From: Thermonema rossianum DSM 10300
GTDB taxonomy: Bacteria > Bacteroidota > Bacteroidia > Cytophagales > Thermonemataceae
Assembly: GCF_000426825.1 (NCBI RefSeq)
Contig: NZ_AUGC01000004.1
Span: 248,001-312,000 of the forward strand
Direction: 5' to 3'
DNA length: 64,000 bases
The notes beneath the pieces are model-generated. The model saw only the letters and a program-made list of their open reading frames with translations, made no database searches and was not told the origin of the DNA. A program made the translations under genes and the position numbers. Of this stretch, positions 16,634 to 25,523 are shown piece after piece; the first letter of the stretch is position 1, and every line of letters starts with the position of its first letter.

Positions 16634-18239
16634 TCAAGAAGAGACACAACTTTATGATTGTCAATACTTGCCCGCAAGGCAGTCTGCTTTATATAGCGAC
16701 TGGGTGTTGCGATATATTGAAAAAGATGCCGCTTTGCGGCCCCTCTATGAGCATGAATATTCCATCGAAGGCGTAAAGGCGTTTATAGAAAATAGTCATT
16801 TTTCCGACCAACGACGGCAAATCCTTCGCCAGGCTATAGAGCGGCAGTATGGCACCATGCCGCTGCCCACTAAGGTGAAGCAAAATATAGAAAAATTAAG
16901 CCAAGCGAATACTTTCACTGTCACTACCGGGCACCAACTGGGCTTGATGGGTGGTCCTTTGTTTGTGGCATATAAAATTTTATCAGTGGTGCGAATGGCT
17001 GAATTCTTGACCGCTACTTTGCCGCAATATGAGTTTGTGCCGGTTTTTTGGATGGCCAGCGAGGACCACGATTGGGATGAAGTCAATCATTTTTATTTTC
17101 ACGCAAAGCGTTACGAATGGCAAACTGACTACAGCGGTGCGGTAGGGCGCTATATACTGCCCGATATGGGACATTTTATAGAGCAACTGCCCCAAGAGTT
17201 GCAAAGCTGGGCGCAGGTGTACCGGGCAGGAGACGGTTGGGCAACGGCTACGCGCCGCCTCATACACCGCTTATTTGGCGATTTGGGCGTAGTTGTTGTG
17301 GATGGCGACGATCGGGACTTGAAGTCGTTATGGAAAGATATTGTCTGGCAGGAGCTCACGCAGGCGCCTACCAAGGAGGCTGTTGCCCGGCAAAACGAGC
17401 TGATTGAGCGCTTAGGGGGAACCATACAAGCCCATGTGCGCGACATCAATTTGTTTTATATGACCGGCCGGGAGCGCTTGCGGGTAAAACGCACCGGCGA
17501 TGGACGTTGGCAAACGGTAGGGGGGCAATATGCTTGGTCGCTCGAAGCGCTGCGGAAGTCCGTGACACAAGAGCCTGAAGCATGGAGCCCGAATGTGATG
17601 CTGCGGCCGGTTTATCAGCAGGCCATATTACCGAATGCAGTTTATATAGGTGGTCCCGGCGAGCTTGCCTATTGGCTTCAATTACGCAAGGTGTTTTCTT
17701 ATTGGCGCCAAGTGGATGCCCACATACAAATGCCTGTGGTGGGGTTGCGGCACTCTTTGTTTGTACTTACGCCCTCTGATTGGCGTAAAATAGAAAAGAA
17801 TGCTCTGCAGCCGCAGGATTTCTTCCGGACGGTAGATGCCCTGATAAAAGAATGGCTGGCAGCACATGTCCATGAAACAGATGTGTTCGACAGCGCCAGA
17901 GCCAAAATAACGGAAGCGCATGCTTTGTTGTTGCCGGAAATTGATGCAGTTGATGCCTCGCTTCACAAAAAAGTAAAGGCATATGAAGTACAAGCTTTGA
18001 AACAAATAGACGACTTGGAGAAACGCTTTTATAAAGCAGTGAAGCAACGTGAAGAAACGGCCGTGCGCCAAATACAGTCGGTGCATGAACGTTTGTTTCC
18101 CGGTGGTGTACCACAGGAGCGCCATGATTCCTTGTTTACTTTTTTCATTTACCACCAGGAAAATGAGTATTGGAAGCAGTTATTGCAAAAGCTCATTCCT
18201 TTCCGGACTGATGTATTGCTTCTCAAAGAAAACAGTTGA
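16611..18239 (+). CDS. bshC: Bacillithiol synthase, cysteine-adding enzyme
   Basis: A 542-residue BshC-family protein, the last enzyme of bacillithiol synthesis, which adds cysteine to GlcN-malate. Recognised by YLPARQSALYSDW, TVTTGHQLGLMGGPLFVAYKILSVVRMAE, PVFWMASEDHDWDEVNHF (HIGH-like nucleotidyl-transferase fold) and PNAVYIGGPGELAYWLQL; a C-terminal coiled coil follows (about 440-500). Bacillithiol is the major thiol of many Bacteroidota and Firmicutes. bshA and bshB are not in the window. The start may be 16611 or the ATG at 16623; both overlap the preceding gene. Confidence 0.93.
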   Translation: MTKIMDISQEETQLYDCQYLPARQSALYSDWVLRYIEKDAALRPLYEHEYSIEGVKAFIENSHFSDQRRQILRQAIERQYGTMPLPTKVKQNIEKLSQANTFTVTTGHQLGLMGGPLFVAYKILSVVRMAEFLTATLPQYEFVPVFWMASEDHDWDEVNHFYFHAKRYEWQTDYSGAVGRYILPDMGHFIEQLPQELQSWAQVYRAGDGWATATRRLIHRLFGDLGVVVVDGDDRDLKSLWKDIVWQELTQAPTKEAVARQNELIERLGGTIQAHVRDINLFYMTGRERLRVKRTGDGRWQTVGGQYAWSLEALRKSVTQEPEAWSPNVMLRPVYQQAILPNAVYIGGPGELAYWLQLRKVFSYWRQVDAHIQMPVVGLRHSLFVLTPSDWRKIEKNALQPQDFFRTVDALIKEWLAAHVHETDVFDSARAKITEAHALLLPEIDAVDASLHKKVKAYEVQALKQIDDLEKRFYKAVKQREETAVRQIQSVHERLFPGGVPQERHDSLFTFFIYHQENEYWKQLLQKLIPFRTDVLLLKENS

Positions 18240-18243
18240 CAGG

Positions 18244-18891
18244 ATGAATGAAGTACTTTCGAAGCAAGAAGCGCGGGCATGGGCAAAACAGCAGCGGCAA
18301 GCATTGCCTGAAGCAGAGTACCGGCGCCTCAATGCAGCCTTGATTGAGCACTTGCAAGCGCTTATCCATTGGCAGGTAGTGCGCTATCTGCATACCTTCC
18401 TGCCTATTGAACGGCAACGTGAGCCCGACATGCGGCCGCTCTTGCACTTTTTGGAGCAGACGTTTCCCAATGTGCAAATAGCAGTGCCTAAAGTGAAGGG
18501 GGGGCGTTTGGAGCATTACCGCTTGTTGCCTCACGCACAATTGCAGCTGAGCAGTTGGGGGGTGCCGGAACCTCCGGATTCAGCGCCTGCGCTTGCGCCT
18601 TCCGACTTTGAAAACATAGATGTTGTACTTGTCCCCCTCTTGGCTTTTGATTTGCGTGGGGGGCGGGTAGGGTATGGCAAAGGCTATTACGATGCCTTTT
18701 TGCGCCACTTGCCTCATGCTTTGCGTGTCGGTGTTTCTTTACTGCCACCGCTAAAAGCCATCGCCGACTTGGAGGAGCACGATATGCCTTTGCATTTGGT
18801 GGTTACGCCCGCGCGGACATACGACTTTAGATTTCTTGCTGAAAAAGCCATGCACGGGCACTTAATAAAGAAGCAAAGTAACGTTCCTTAG
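18244..18891 (+). CDS. 5-formyltetrahydrofolate cyclo-ligase
   Basis: A 215-residue enzyme that converts 5-formyl-THF to 5,10-methenyl-THF with ATP. The family signature GRVGYGKGYYDAFL is present, together with VPLLAFDLRGGR and an N-terminal KQEARAWAKQQRQAL helix. I start at MNEVLSK (18244), five bases after bshC stops, because the longer open frame runs back through bshC. Its 3' end overlaps the end of the convergent gene at 18827-19246 by 65 bases. Confidence 0.9.
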   Translation: MNEVLSKQEARAWAKQQRQALPEAEYRRLNAALIEHLQALIHWQVVRYLHTFLPIERQREPDMRPLLHFLEQTFPNVQIAVPKVKGGRLEHYRLLPHAQLQLSSWGVPEPPDSAPALAPSDFENIDVVLVPLLAFDLRGGRVGYGKGYYDAFLRHLPHALRVGVSLLPPLKAIADLEEHDMPLHLVVTPARTYDFRFLAEKAMHGHLIKKQSNVP

Positions 18892-19246
18892 CTATCTTGG
18901 TGCCTTGGCTTTGTTCCAGCTTGGCATTGACTCTTTGCAAACCGGCGTCGCTAAATACTTTCGGATTAAGCACATAGGCAACATAATGCCGGTGGGGAAG
19001 CATCTCGGGAAGCTCTTCTTGCCACCAGTCGGGCAGCCAGTAAAAAAAATCATTGGGTAAGTTTTGGGCATAACGCACATCAACCAGCCACCGGAAAGGG
19101 TCGTTGGGCAGATACAAAGTAACTATGGTGCGTATGGCTTTTTTGAGTTCCGGACTATTGGCCCGTTCCTTGATTTCGATGATAACGGCACCGATGACTT
19201 CGTCGTATCTGTGTTTTACGGCAGACTGATTGGCGTCTATAATCAT
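18827..19246 (-). CDS. Hypothetical protein, STAS/SpoIIAA-like size
   Basis: A 139-residue cytoplasmic protein starting MIIDANQSAVKHRYDE. It has a predicted alternating alpha/beta pattern (IIIEIKERANSPELKKAIRTIVTLYLPNDPFRWLVDVR), compatible with a STAS-like fold seen in Bacteroidota hypothetical proteins, but I cannot name a family. It converges on the folate cyclo-ligase gene and the two 3' ends overlap by 65 bases, so its last 21 codons are antisense to that gene. An ATG at 19246 was preferred to an upstream one, because the added part is translated from spacer. Confidence 0.6.
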   Translation of the reverse strand: MIIDANQSAVKHRYDEVIGAVIIEIKERANSPELKKAIRTIVTLYLPNDPFRWLVDVRYAQNLPNDFFYWLPDWWQEELPEMLPHRHYVAYVLNPKVFSDAGLQRVNAKLEQSQGTKIAKERYFASLLSARAWLFQQEI

Positions 19247-19283
19247 AAAAAAATACGTTCCGTTATGATACAATGATAAGAAA

Positions 19284-19324
19284 AAAGAGATAAACATGCC
19301 TGCTTAAGCTATGTTTATCTCTTT
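19284..19324 (-). terminator. Intrinsic terminator of the EF-hand gene
   Basis: AAAGAGATAAACAT and ATGTTTATCTCTTT form a perfect 14-bp stem with a 13-base loop. On the minus strand the stem is followed by a T-rich tract. The EF-hand gene stops at 19349. Confidence 0.8.
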
Positions 19325-19348
19325 GGACGGTGTGTAAGCAGAAGCAGT

Positions 19349-19897
19349 TTAGCTTAGTTTTCCAAAGAAGTGATTACCTATGTCTTCGGCTGACTCACTC
19401 AGGTGAAACGCACGGAAGTGAGTAAATACCTCCTCTTGCTGCAAGAGACCGTCACCGTTTAAGTCCATGGCTTCGAAAGCAGCATCGGCCTCTTCGTTGC
19501 TTTGCCCGAAGCAGCGGTAGAAGCGGCGAAACTCTTTTTGAGTCCATGCGTTGTCTTTGTCACCGTCAAGTATAGGGAAAAGCTTTTCTATGAAAGGAAA
19601 AACGTTTTTTTGATACGCTTCTTCGCTGCTCAGGTTTTGCGTGTAGGCTTGCAAAAATTCTTCGGGGCTTACCTTTTCATCGGCGTTTTCGTCGAAACGA
19701 AGCACCAGTTTGCGCCATACTTGACGAAACAGCGAGCGAAACTTTTTGTCTTGTTCTTCACCAATACGCCACCTGAACTCTTCGGCAAAGCGGTTGGCAA
19801 TTGTGTCGATGTCTTTTGCTTCAATAAATCCGCTTTTGTCTTGGTCGTAAAAGCGGAACAGGTGCTCTATTTTTTGTCTTTGAAATGCGCTTAACAT
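19349..19897 (-). CDS. EF-hand calcium-binding protein
   Basis: A 182-residue protein with four helix-loop-helix calcium sites of calmodulin/calerythrin type: DQDKSGFIEAKD, DENADEKVSPEE, DGDKDNAWTQKE and DLNGDGLLQQEE. The first and last have all usual Asp/Asn/Glu ligands; the second and third lack the central Gly (DENADEKV, DGDKDNAW) and may bind weakly. No signal peptide, so a cytoplasmic calcium sensor or buffer is likely. A longer in-frame start exists at 19954, but MLSAFQRQKIEHLF begins exactly at the first helix. Confidence 0.87.
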   Translation of the reverse strand: MLSAFQRQKIEHLFRFYDQDKSGFIEAKDIDTIANRFAEEFRWRIGEEQDKKFRSLFRQVWRKLVLRFDENADEKVSPEEFLQAYTQNLSSEEAYQKNVFPFIEKLFPILDGDKDNAWTQKEFRRFYRCFGQSNEEADAAFEAMDLNGDGLLQQEEVFTHFRAFHLSESAEDIGNHFFGKLS

Positions 19898-20005
19898 AGT
19901 TTTTATGTTGGTGGGACATATGAGTAAAATAGGGAATGGGCAAAAACTATGCAACTACCTTTGCTGTTTTTTCTTTTTATTGTGGCATATAAAGCAATAA
20001 AACGA

Positions 20006-20035
20006 AGGAGGCTATCTGACAACAGATAGCCTCCT
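20006..20035 (-). terminator. Terminator of the rpsF-rpsR-rplI operon
   Basis: AGGAGGCTATCTG (20006-20018) and CAGATAGCCTCCT (20023-20035) form a perfect 13-bp stem with a four-base loop. On the minus strand it is followed by TCGTTTTATTG. rplI stops at 20065. Confidence 0.8.
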
Positions 20036-20064
20036 CTTTTCAAACAGCAGCCACTATGCTTTTT

Positions 20065-20508
20065 TTATTCGGCTACTACCTTGAAGGTGATTTCGTGTTT
20101 TATTTCTCTGTGCAGGTCGATGATGGCTTTGTATTCGCCCAAAGTTTTGGCTTCGCCTACAATTAAGATTTTCTTGCGGTCGATGTCAAATCCTTTTTCT
20201 TTGAGCGCTTCGGCTATATGGCCGGTGGTTACAGAACCAAAGATACGACCATTTTCGCCTGCCTTAGCCTTGATTTCAAGCACCAAGTTGCCGATTTTGT
20301 CGGCTATAGCTTGGGCATCGGCTTTGATTTTTTCAGCTTTGTGAGCAGCTTGTTTCAGCTCTTCTTCCAGTTGGCGAAGGTTCGATTTGTTGGCAATGAC
20401 AGCATATCCTTTGGGAATAAGGTAATTGCGGGCATAACCATCTTTTACCTTCACCACGTCGTTTTTATAGCCCAATCCGGCAATATCTTCTTTTAAAATA
20501 ATTTCCAT
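20065..20508 (-). CDS. rplI: Ribosomal protein L9
   Basis: A 147-residue full-length bL9. The N-terminal rRNA-binding signature GYKNDVVKVKDGYARNYLIPKGYA is present, followed by the long connecting helix (about 45-75) and the C-terminal domain (NGRIFGSVTTGHIAEAL). Third gene of the S6-S18-L9 operon, 17 bases after rpsR. Confidence 0.97.
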   Translation of the reverse strand: MEIILKEDIAGLGYKNDVVKVKDGYARNYLIPKGYAVIANKSNLRQLEEELKQAAHKAEKIKADAQAIADKIGNLVLEIKAKAGENGRIFGSVTTGHIAEALKEKGFDIDRKKILIVGEAKTLGEYKAIIDLHREIKHEITFKVVAE

Positions 20509-20525
20509 GACGCTTTACGGTTTTT

Positions 20526-20783
20526 TTATTTCAAGTTATCTGCTACAAACGGCAACAGAGCCAAGTGACGGGCACGCTTGATGGCTTGTGCCACTTTCTT
20601 CTGATATTTAAGGCTGTTGCCGGTGAGGCGACGAGGTAAAATTTTACCTTGTTCGTTCACAAACTTCAGCAAGAAGTCAGGGTCTTTGTAGTCTACATAC
20701 TTGATGCCGTACTTGCGGAAACGGCAGTACTTCTTTACCTTCTTGCGTTTCTCCTGATGAATAGGTTCGTTTATAAGTGTCAT
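20526..20783 (-). CDS. rpsR: Ribosomal protein S18
   Basis: An 85-residue bS18 with the conserved [29 protein letters not shown] block and the basic C-terminal [21 protein letters not shown]. It binds S6 on the platform of the small subunit. It starts three bases after rpsF ends. Confidence 0.97.
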   Translation of the reverse strand: MTLINEPIHQEKRKKVKKYCRFRKYGIKYVDYKDPDFLLKFVNEQGKILPRRLTGNSLKYQKKVAQAIKRARHLALLPFVADNLK

Positions 20784-20786
20784 GGC

Positions 20787-21155
20787 TTATTCTTCGTTTT
20801 GGGGTTCTTCTACTCGTTTCAGTTCGCCTTTTCTGCGTTTTTCGTTGTATTCTACACCGTATTTGTCAAGTTTTACGGTCAGATAACGCATTACACGCTC
20901 ATCGCGGCGATATTCTGTTTCCAGAATATTGACAATTTCAGGACCTGCTTTGAACTCGAACAGCTGATAAAAGCCTGTTTTTTTCTTCTGAATGGGATAA
21001 GCCAGCTTGCGCAGCCCCCAATTCTCTTCATGCACTAACTCCGCACCGTTTTCAGTCAGGATTTTTCTGAACTTGTCAACGGCATCCCTCATCTGATCTT
21101 CAGACAAGACGGGAGTTAAAATGAATACCGTTTCGTACTGATTTTTGAATTCCAT
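20787..21155 (-). CDS. rpsF: Ribosomal protein S6
   Basis: A 122-residue bS6 ([46 protein letters not shown]). The acidic tail ([17 protein letters not shown]) is longer than in some species. The start [10 protein letters not shown] at 21155 was chosen over an upstream in-frame ATG. First gene of the operon, with a near-perfect promoter at 21189-21220. Confidence 0.96.
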   Translation of the reverse strand: MEFKNQYETVFILTPVLSEDQMRDAVDKFRKILTENGAELVHEENWGLRKLAYPIQKKKTGFYQLFEFKAGPEIVNILETEYRRDERVMRYLTVKLDKYGVEYNEKRRKGELKRVEEPQNEE

Positions 21156-21188
21156 AGATTGAAAATCCTTTTTGGTTTTAACAAGGTG

Positions 21189-21220
21189 CAAATTTAAGCT
21201 TTCTGTTTTATTAAAACAAA
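21189..21220 (-). promoter_or_regulatory. Promoter of the rpsF-rpsR-rplI operon
   Basis: On the minus strand TTTG (21220-21217), 20 bases, then TAAATTTG (21196-21189): an exact Bacteroidota sigma-ABfr-type promoter, 33 bases ahead of the rpsF ATG. Confidence 0.75.
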
Positions 21221-21221
21221 T

Positions 21222-21248
21222 AAAAAAGAGGAGCTTTTGCCCCTCTTT
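21222..21248 (-). terminator. Intrinsic terminator of the coiled-coil gene
   Basis: AGAGGAGC (21227-21234) and GCCCCTCT (21239-21246) pair with one position that becomes G-U in minus-strand RNA. The minus-strand stem is followed by TTTTTTATTTG. The gene stops at 21273. Confidence 0.7.
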
Positions 21249-21272
21249 ATAAGTTTACAGAAAGCAACGGAC

Positions 21273-22187
21273 TTATTTCACTACGAAAGAGCCGCGCCCA
21301 ATCAAATGTCCTTCGCAGTAGAGTTCAATAACGTGGGTGCCCTCGCGGTACTCGCCCCCTTTGTCGTAAATGATGCTTACTTCTTGACTGCTTTGGTCAT
21401 ACATCACCTGCTTCATGGTGGTGTAGTTCAAGTTTTGGCCTTGCGCATCTTGGAAGCGCCCCCCGTCGGGTCCTACCAGCACCGCCCCGGAAGGCTCTAT
21501 CAGTCGCAAATAGATTTGGCGGGGTCCGGCTTTGGCAGCTTTGTTTTCTGCCAGGTTGAATGCTATCTTTATTTTGTCGATTTGGCGTGCCCGGTAAGCA
21601 TCGTCTTCGCGTTCGCGCCCACGTGAGTTGACTGCCAGGATGCGAATGCCTTCAGCTTTCAGTATGGCAGCCTGTGCAAGGGTTTGTTCAAGTTTCTGCT
21701 TTTCTTTTTGCACACTGCTGATGGAGTCCACCAGCTTCATTTTTTCTTTTTTCGTTTCTACTACCTCTTCATTGAGTTCATTGGCTATTTCGCGCCATTT
21801 TTCCAGCTCTTTGTCTTTGGCAATGAGCAGCTCTTCGTAGGCTTTTATCTTTTCTTCATATTCGCGCAGCATGCGTGCATTGGCATTTTTAAGCTGCTCT
21901 TTGTCGCGCTCCAGCTGCTCTTTTACTTTCAGCAGGGCTTCGTAATCTTGATTCAGGGCGCGGGCTTCTTCTATGCGTTTGTCGAGCTCTTGCGAGATGG
22001 AATCGAGCTTGGCAGAGGTTTGGTCTATCTCTTCCTGGTATTCTTCGATGGCAACAGCTTGCTGGTTTACCTCCTGATTGCGCTGAATGAACAAATAGAG
22101 CAAAATTAAGTTGGTGAGGGTAAGCACAACTATAATGCCGATGAGCCACGCTTGGCGTTTCTCTTGTGATTTGTTATTCTGTTCCAT
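21273..22187 (-). CDS. Membrane-anchored coiled-coil protein of unknown function
   Basis: A 304-residue protein with one N-terminal membrane helix (AWLIGIIVVLTLTNLILLYLFI, about residues 13-35), a long coiled coil (about 38-175, heptads rich in Glu, Lys and Leu), and a C-terminal beta domain (about 185-304) with a SRGRERE motif, YLRLIEPSGAVLVGPDGG and THVIELYCEGHLIGRGSF. It is probably inner-membrane bound with the bulk in the periplasm. I do not know its function. It lies between S6 and the next hypothetical gene and has its own terminator. Confidence 0.7.
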   Translation of the reverse strand: MEQNNKSQEKRQAWLIGIIVVLTLTNLILLYLFIQRNQEVNQQAVAIEEYQEEIDQTSAKLDSISQELDKRIEEARALNQDYEALLKVKEQLERDKEQLKNANARMLREYEEKIKAYEELLIAKDKELEKWREIANELNEEVVETKKEKMKLVDSISSVQKEKQKLEQTLAQAAILKAEGIRILAVNSRGREREDDAYRARQIDKIKIAFNLAENKAAKAGPRQIYLRLIEPSGAVLVGPDGGRFQDAQGQNLNYTTMKQVMYDQSSQEVSIIYDKGGEYREGTHVIELYCEGHLIGRGSFVVK

Positions 22188-22326
22188 AGTACGGCAATTG
22201 ATTTTTTTTTTTAATTGAAAGCGTTTAATTGTTGCTTAGGTCAAAAACACAAAGGTTATACGTAATGCCAACAAAAATGATACAAAAAAATACCGGGAAG
22301 GCAAGATAAGTAGTGTGCTTTTTTGG

Positions 22327-22731
22327 TTATTCGTGTAAAATGCCCGGCATATTCAGCGGTTTGATAAGCGTAAGGTGTGCATCCTGAATGGAGTCGGGCG
22401 GAAAAATATACTTCTTGTCAAATATTTGCTTGTCAACGTAGTAGCTTACCCAGTATTCGCTATAAAGAGAGAAAACATCCGGATGAATGGGCTCTATCAT
22501 GGCATAACTTTCAGGCGGCAGCTCTTCTATATGATAGCGTAAGGTAGAGGTTTTTCTTTTTTCTCCGTCTATTTCGCCATATCCTTTGGCAGTAATCAAT
22601 ATGGTGTGAATAGGGTAGGGGTTGGTGTTCAGTATATACACATACCACTCGTCTTGTGAGGCAATGTTCTCTTTTTTTACAATGGCAACCTTTACTCCTT
22701 CAACATTCGGGAATTCAATGTCTTTTTTCAT
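22327..22731 (-). CDS. Conserved hypothetical protein, Bacteroidota type
   Basis: A 134-residue soluble protein (MKKDIEFPNVEGVKVAIVKKEN..., WYVYILNTNPYPIHTILITAKGYGEIDGEKRKTSTLRYHIEELPPESYAMIEPI). The size and the WYVYILN/ILITAKGYG/TSTLRYH blocks match a conserved Bacteroidota protein of unknown role. It is likely beta-rich, with no signal peptide. It lies 54 bases downstream of lipB on the same strand, so it could share that transcript. Confidence 0.7.
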   Translation of the reverse strand: MKKDIEFPNVEGVKVAIVKKENIASQDEWYVYILNTNPYPIHTILITAKGYGEIDGEKRKTSTLRYHIEELPPESYAMIEPIHPDVFSLYSEYWVSYYVDKQIFDKKYIFPPDSIQDAHLTLIKPLNMPGILHE

Positions 22732-22785
22732 AGATACTTCTTTTTTATAGAAAACAGGCTGAACCGGTACAAAAGTTTTCTATGC

Positions 22786-23523
22786 TTAGCGTGTGGCAGT
22801 GTGCTTTTCGAACAGCCGGCATTCGAAGACTGCTTCGAAATGGCGCTTGAGCTTTTCTTCCACCTCCTGAATGTTTACCTCATGCCCCAACTCTTTGGCA
22901 AGAGAGGTAACTGCTTTGTCGCTGATGCCGCAGGGCACAATGTAGTTGAAGTACTGCAGGTCGGTATTGATGTTGAAAGCAAAGCCGTGCATGGTCACCC
23001 ACCGGCTGGTGCGCACCCCAATGGCACATATTTTACGCGGCACCTCGCCGGGCTTATAGCCCAGCCATACGCCCGTGAGCCCTTCGATACGCCCGGCGTC
23101 CAAGCCATATTCGGCAAGGGTGCGTATGATCACTTCCTCGATGCTGCGGATATAGCGCCCTATGTCCGTGAAAAAGTTATCAAGGTCAAGGATGGGGTAG
23201 CCTACAATCTGTCCGGGGCCATGGTAGGTGATATCGCCCCCCCGGTTTATTTTATAAAAACTGATGCCTTTTTCCCGCATTTGCTGCTCGTTGAGTAGCA
23301 AATGTTGGAGGCTACCCGTTTTGCCCAGCGTAAAGACATGAGGGTGTGAGCAAAAAAGCAAATAGTTGGGGCAGAGCCGCTGCTCTTCGGCAGGCAAGGC
23401 GTAGTTGGCCCGCTTCTGTTCCACGATGCCGTCGAAGAGGCGGCTTTGATAATCCCAGGCTTCCTGATAGTCTATATTACCCAAATGACGAAACTCTACT
23501 TCTCTATTTTGCTTGGTTTTCAT
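22786..23523 (-). CDS. lipB: Lipoyl(octanoyl) transferase
   Basis: A 245-residue LipB, which moves the octanoyl group from ACP to lipoyl domains of 2-oxo-acid dehydrogenases and GcvH. INRGGDITYHGPGQIVGYPILDL, RKICAIGVRTSRWVTMHGFAFNINTDL (with the catalytic Lys) and YIVPCGISDKAVTSL (catalytic Cys) are all present. Its start overlaps the end of the isomerase gene by 20 bases, so both come from the 24557 promoter. Confidence 0.95.
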   Translation of the reverse strand: MKTKQNREVEFRHLGNIDYQEAWDYQSRLFDGIVEQKRANYALPAEEQRLCPNYLLFCSHPHVFTLGKTGSLQHLLLNEQQMREKGISFYKINRGGDITYHGPGQIVGYPILDLDNFFTDIGRYIRSIEEVIIRTLAEYGLDAGRIEGLTGVWLGYKPGEVPRKICAIGVRTSRWVTMHGFAFNINTDLQYFNYIVPCGISDKAVTSLAKELGHEVNIQEVEEKLKRHFEAVFECRLFEKHTATR

Positions 23524-24526
23524 AGTTGGCCAAACTGCTTTTCAAGTGATTGATTATATCAACAGGGAAGGCATCCACGCCGTTCAAACCGGCCAGATAG
23601 AAAGATGCCCAGTCGAAGAGGTGTATAACATACAGCATCTGTTCGAAGTAGCTTTGCCCGTGTGTGCTCAGCTCATACACTTGTGCTGCTTTCTCTGCAA
23701 AAATGGGCTTGCATATATCCATGCGAATCTTGACACGCGGATGGTCAAGGTTGCTGCGCAGCAAGAGCACGGCTATGTTCTGGTAGTGGGCTTTGTCCAG
23801 TCCCCAGCCCACCAGTTCGTTGTGGTTCATTTCCGGAAATACGTTGACATGGCATAATTGCTTGGCATTTTCGTTGATTTGCTGTTGCAGTCGCAGGATG
23901 GCGGGGTACCAGCGTTCGTCGGCATACACAACGGGCAAGCGCTTATGAAAGAGCTTAGCCAACCGGTGAGCTTCTGCTTGTATTTGCGTGCGGTAGTTTT
24001 CCAGCTGCTGGCATACATGAAGCACTTCATGCTCGAGGTCGAAAGCCGGCACAAAGTGTTTAAGCACTGCCATGAGCTGCACCAAAGAATACCCCAAAAA
24101 GGCACGCGGGCAGGGCGCTTCCTGTGGTATTTGTATGTAATCAAAGCCCTTGGCTTTGGCTATTTCCAGCAATTGACCACCCGAAGTGATGCAAAGCACT
24201 TGTGCCTTGCGCTCAATAGCCTCTTGCAAAGCATACAAAGTTTCTTCTGTATTCCCTGAGAAAGAGCTGGCAATTACCAAGGTATGAGGGCCGACAAACG
24301 CCGGCAGGCTGTAAGTTTTATTGACCACCACAGGCACAGGAAGCATGTCCTGTGCGAAGAACTGCAGTAAGTTACCGCCGATACCCGAGCCCCCCAGCCC
24401 TGTAACCACTATTTGCCGGATAGATTCCGCCTTAAATGAAAAGCGTGCCGTTCGGGCTATCTCCAAAGCTTTCTGCAACTGGGAGGAAAAGCCTTCAATC
24501 AATTCTTTCATAGAGTTCGTAGCCAT
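23504..24526 (-). CDS. Bifunctional phosphoglucose/phosphomannose isomerase family protein
   Basis: A 340-residue two-SIS-domain protein of the archaeal/Bacteroidota PGI/PMI type. GLGGSGIGGNLLQFF and IASSFSGNTEETLYALQEA form the first sugar-phosphate site; NHNELVGWG is the second-domain signature with the likely catalytic Glu. It would interconvert fructose-6-phosphate with glucose- or mannose-6-phosphate. I start at MATNSMKELIEGF (24526); MKELIEGF at 24511 is nearly as good. The upstream frame to 24559 overlaps the promoter and is unlikely. Confidence 0.85.
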   Translation of the reverse strand: MATNSMKELIEGFSSQLQKALEIARTARFSFKAESIRQIVVTGLGGSGIGGNLLQFFAQDMLPVPVVVNKTYSLPAFVGPHTLVIASSFSGNTEETLYALQEAIERKAQVLCITSGGQLLEIAKAKGFDYIQIPQEAPCPRAFLGYSLVQLMAVLKHFVPAFDLEHEVLHVCQQLENYRTQIQAEAHRLAKLFHKRLPVVYADERWYPAILRLQQQINENAKQLCHVNVFPEMNHNELVGWGLDKAHYQNIAVLLLRSNLDHPRVKIRMDICKPIFAEKAAQVYELSTHGQSYFEQMLYVIHLFDWASFYLAGLNGVDAFPVDIINHLKSSLANYENQAK

Positions 24527-24556
24527 TGCTATATAATTTTTAAATTCAACTTGTGC

Positions 24557-24585
24557 CAAATATACGGGAAAAATGAAAAAAACAA
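24557..24585 (-). promoter_or_regulatory. Promoter of the isomerase-lipB operon
   Basis: Minus strand: TTG (24585-24583), 18 bases, then TATATTTG (24564-24557), an exact TAnnTTTG. The -33 side overlaps the start of the divergent yraN gene. Confidence 0.6.
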
Positions 24586-24932
24586 GCCGTCAGAAGGGGG
24601 ACAAAGGCGAAGAGTTGGCTGTACACTTCCTGCAACAAAAAGGATATCATATAGAAGCACGCAACTGGCGCCACGGGCGTTTTGAAATAGACCTGATTGC
24701 GCGAAAAGACGAATTGCTGGTGTTTGTGGAAGTGAAAAGCCGGCGCCATCTGGCTTTTGGCTTCCCTGAGCAGTTTGTGAGTGAAGCACAGGCAGGGCGC
24801 ATCATGGAAGCGGCAGAAGCCTATATCTTCGAACGGGCGTGGCATGGAAACATACGCTTCGATATTATTGCCATAAAGCTTGTATCTTCGGGGCAGCATT
24901 TGATTGAACACTTTGAAGACGCTTTTTCGTAA
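24573..24932 (+). CDS. YraN family (UPF0102) nuclease-fold protein
   Basis: A 119-residue protein with the YraN signature: GEELAVHFLQQKGYHIEARNWRHGRFEIDLIARKDELLVFVEVKSRR. The Glu, Asp and EVK residues form a PD-(D/E)XK restriction-endonuclease-like site, so a nuclease role in DNA repair or recombination is proposed for the family. It begins a plus-strand run; the next gene starts at the following base. Confidence 0.92.
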   Translation: MKKTSRQKGDKGEELAVHFLQQKGYHIEARNWRHGRFEIDLIARKDELLVFVEVKSRRHLAFGFPEQFVSEAQAGRIMEAAEAYIFERAWHGNIRFDIIAIKLVSSGQHLIEHFEDAFS

Positions 24933-25523
24933 ATGAACACCTTTTTACAGCCAATAGAACAGTGGGATTATGATTTCATCCTCTGGGTGCACCGGCACCA
25001 TCGCCCCTGGGCAGACGGAGTGATGACCGCCGTATCTGAAACATGGACATGGTTGCCGCTCTATGCTCTGTTGCTTTGGGGGCTATGGAAGCAGCACCGT
25101 GCCACGGCACAATTGCTTTGGCATCTGGTGGCAGTAGCCTTGGTGGTGCTCTTGGCCGATCAACTGACTTCGGCTGTGATGAAGCCGTTTTTTGAGCGCT
25201 TGCGCCCTTGTCACAACCCGCTTCTGCAGCCCTATCTGCTGCTTCCCGATGGTTGTGGCGGGCGTTTCGGCTTTGCCTCTTCGCATGCGGCCAATACCTT
25301 CGGAGTCGCTGCCTTCTTTGTTTTGCTATGGCGAAAACAAAGCAAATGGGTGCATGGCCTGTGGTTGTGGGCATCGGTAGTTGCTTTTAGCCGCGTGTAC
25401 CTGGGAAAGCATTATTTGAGCGATGTGGTCGTGGGGGGCTTGGTCGGAGGTCTGGCTGCCTTTGTCGTGTATTATCTTCTTTTCGTGTTTTTGAAGAAAA
25501 AGGATGCGGGCCATGCAAGTTGA
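24933..25523 (+). CDS. Membrane PAP2-family phosphatase
   Basis: A 196-residue inner-membrane protein with about six hydrophobic segments and the three PAP2 motifs: KPFFERLRP, SSHAANTFG (the PSGH motif, here SSHA) and SRVYLGKHYLSD with the catalytic His. Such enzymes remove phosphate from phosphatidic acid or undecaprenyl pyrophosphate; the second is the likelier role for a bacterial short member. It starts at the base after the yraN stop and overlaps the next gene by 20 bases. Confidence 0.9.
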   Translation: MNTFLQPIEQWDYDFILWVHRHHRPWADGVMTAVSETWTWLPLYALLLWGLWKQHRATAQLLWHLVAVALVVLLADQLTSAVMKPFFERLRPCHNPLLQPYLLLPDGCGGRFGFASSHAANTFGVAAFFVLLWRKQSKWVHGLWLWASVVAFSRVYLGKHYLSDVVVGGLVGGLAAFVVYYLLFVFLKKKDAGHAS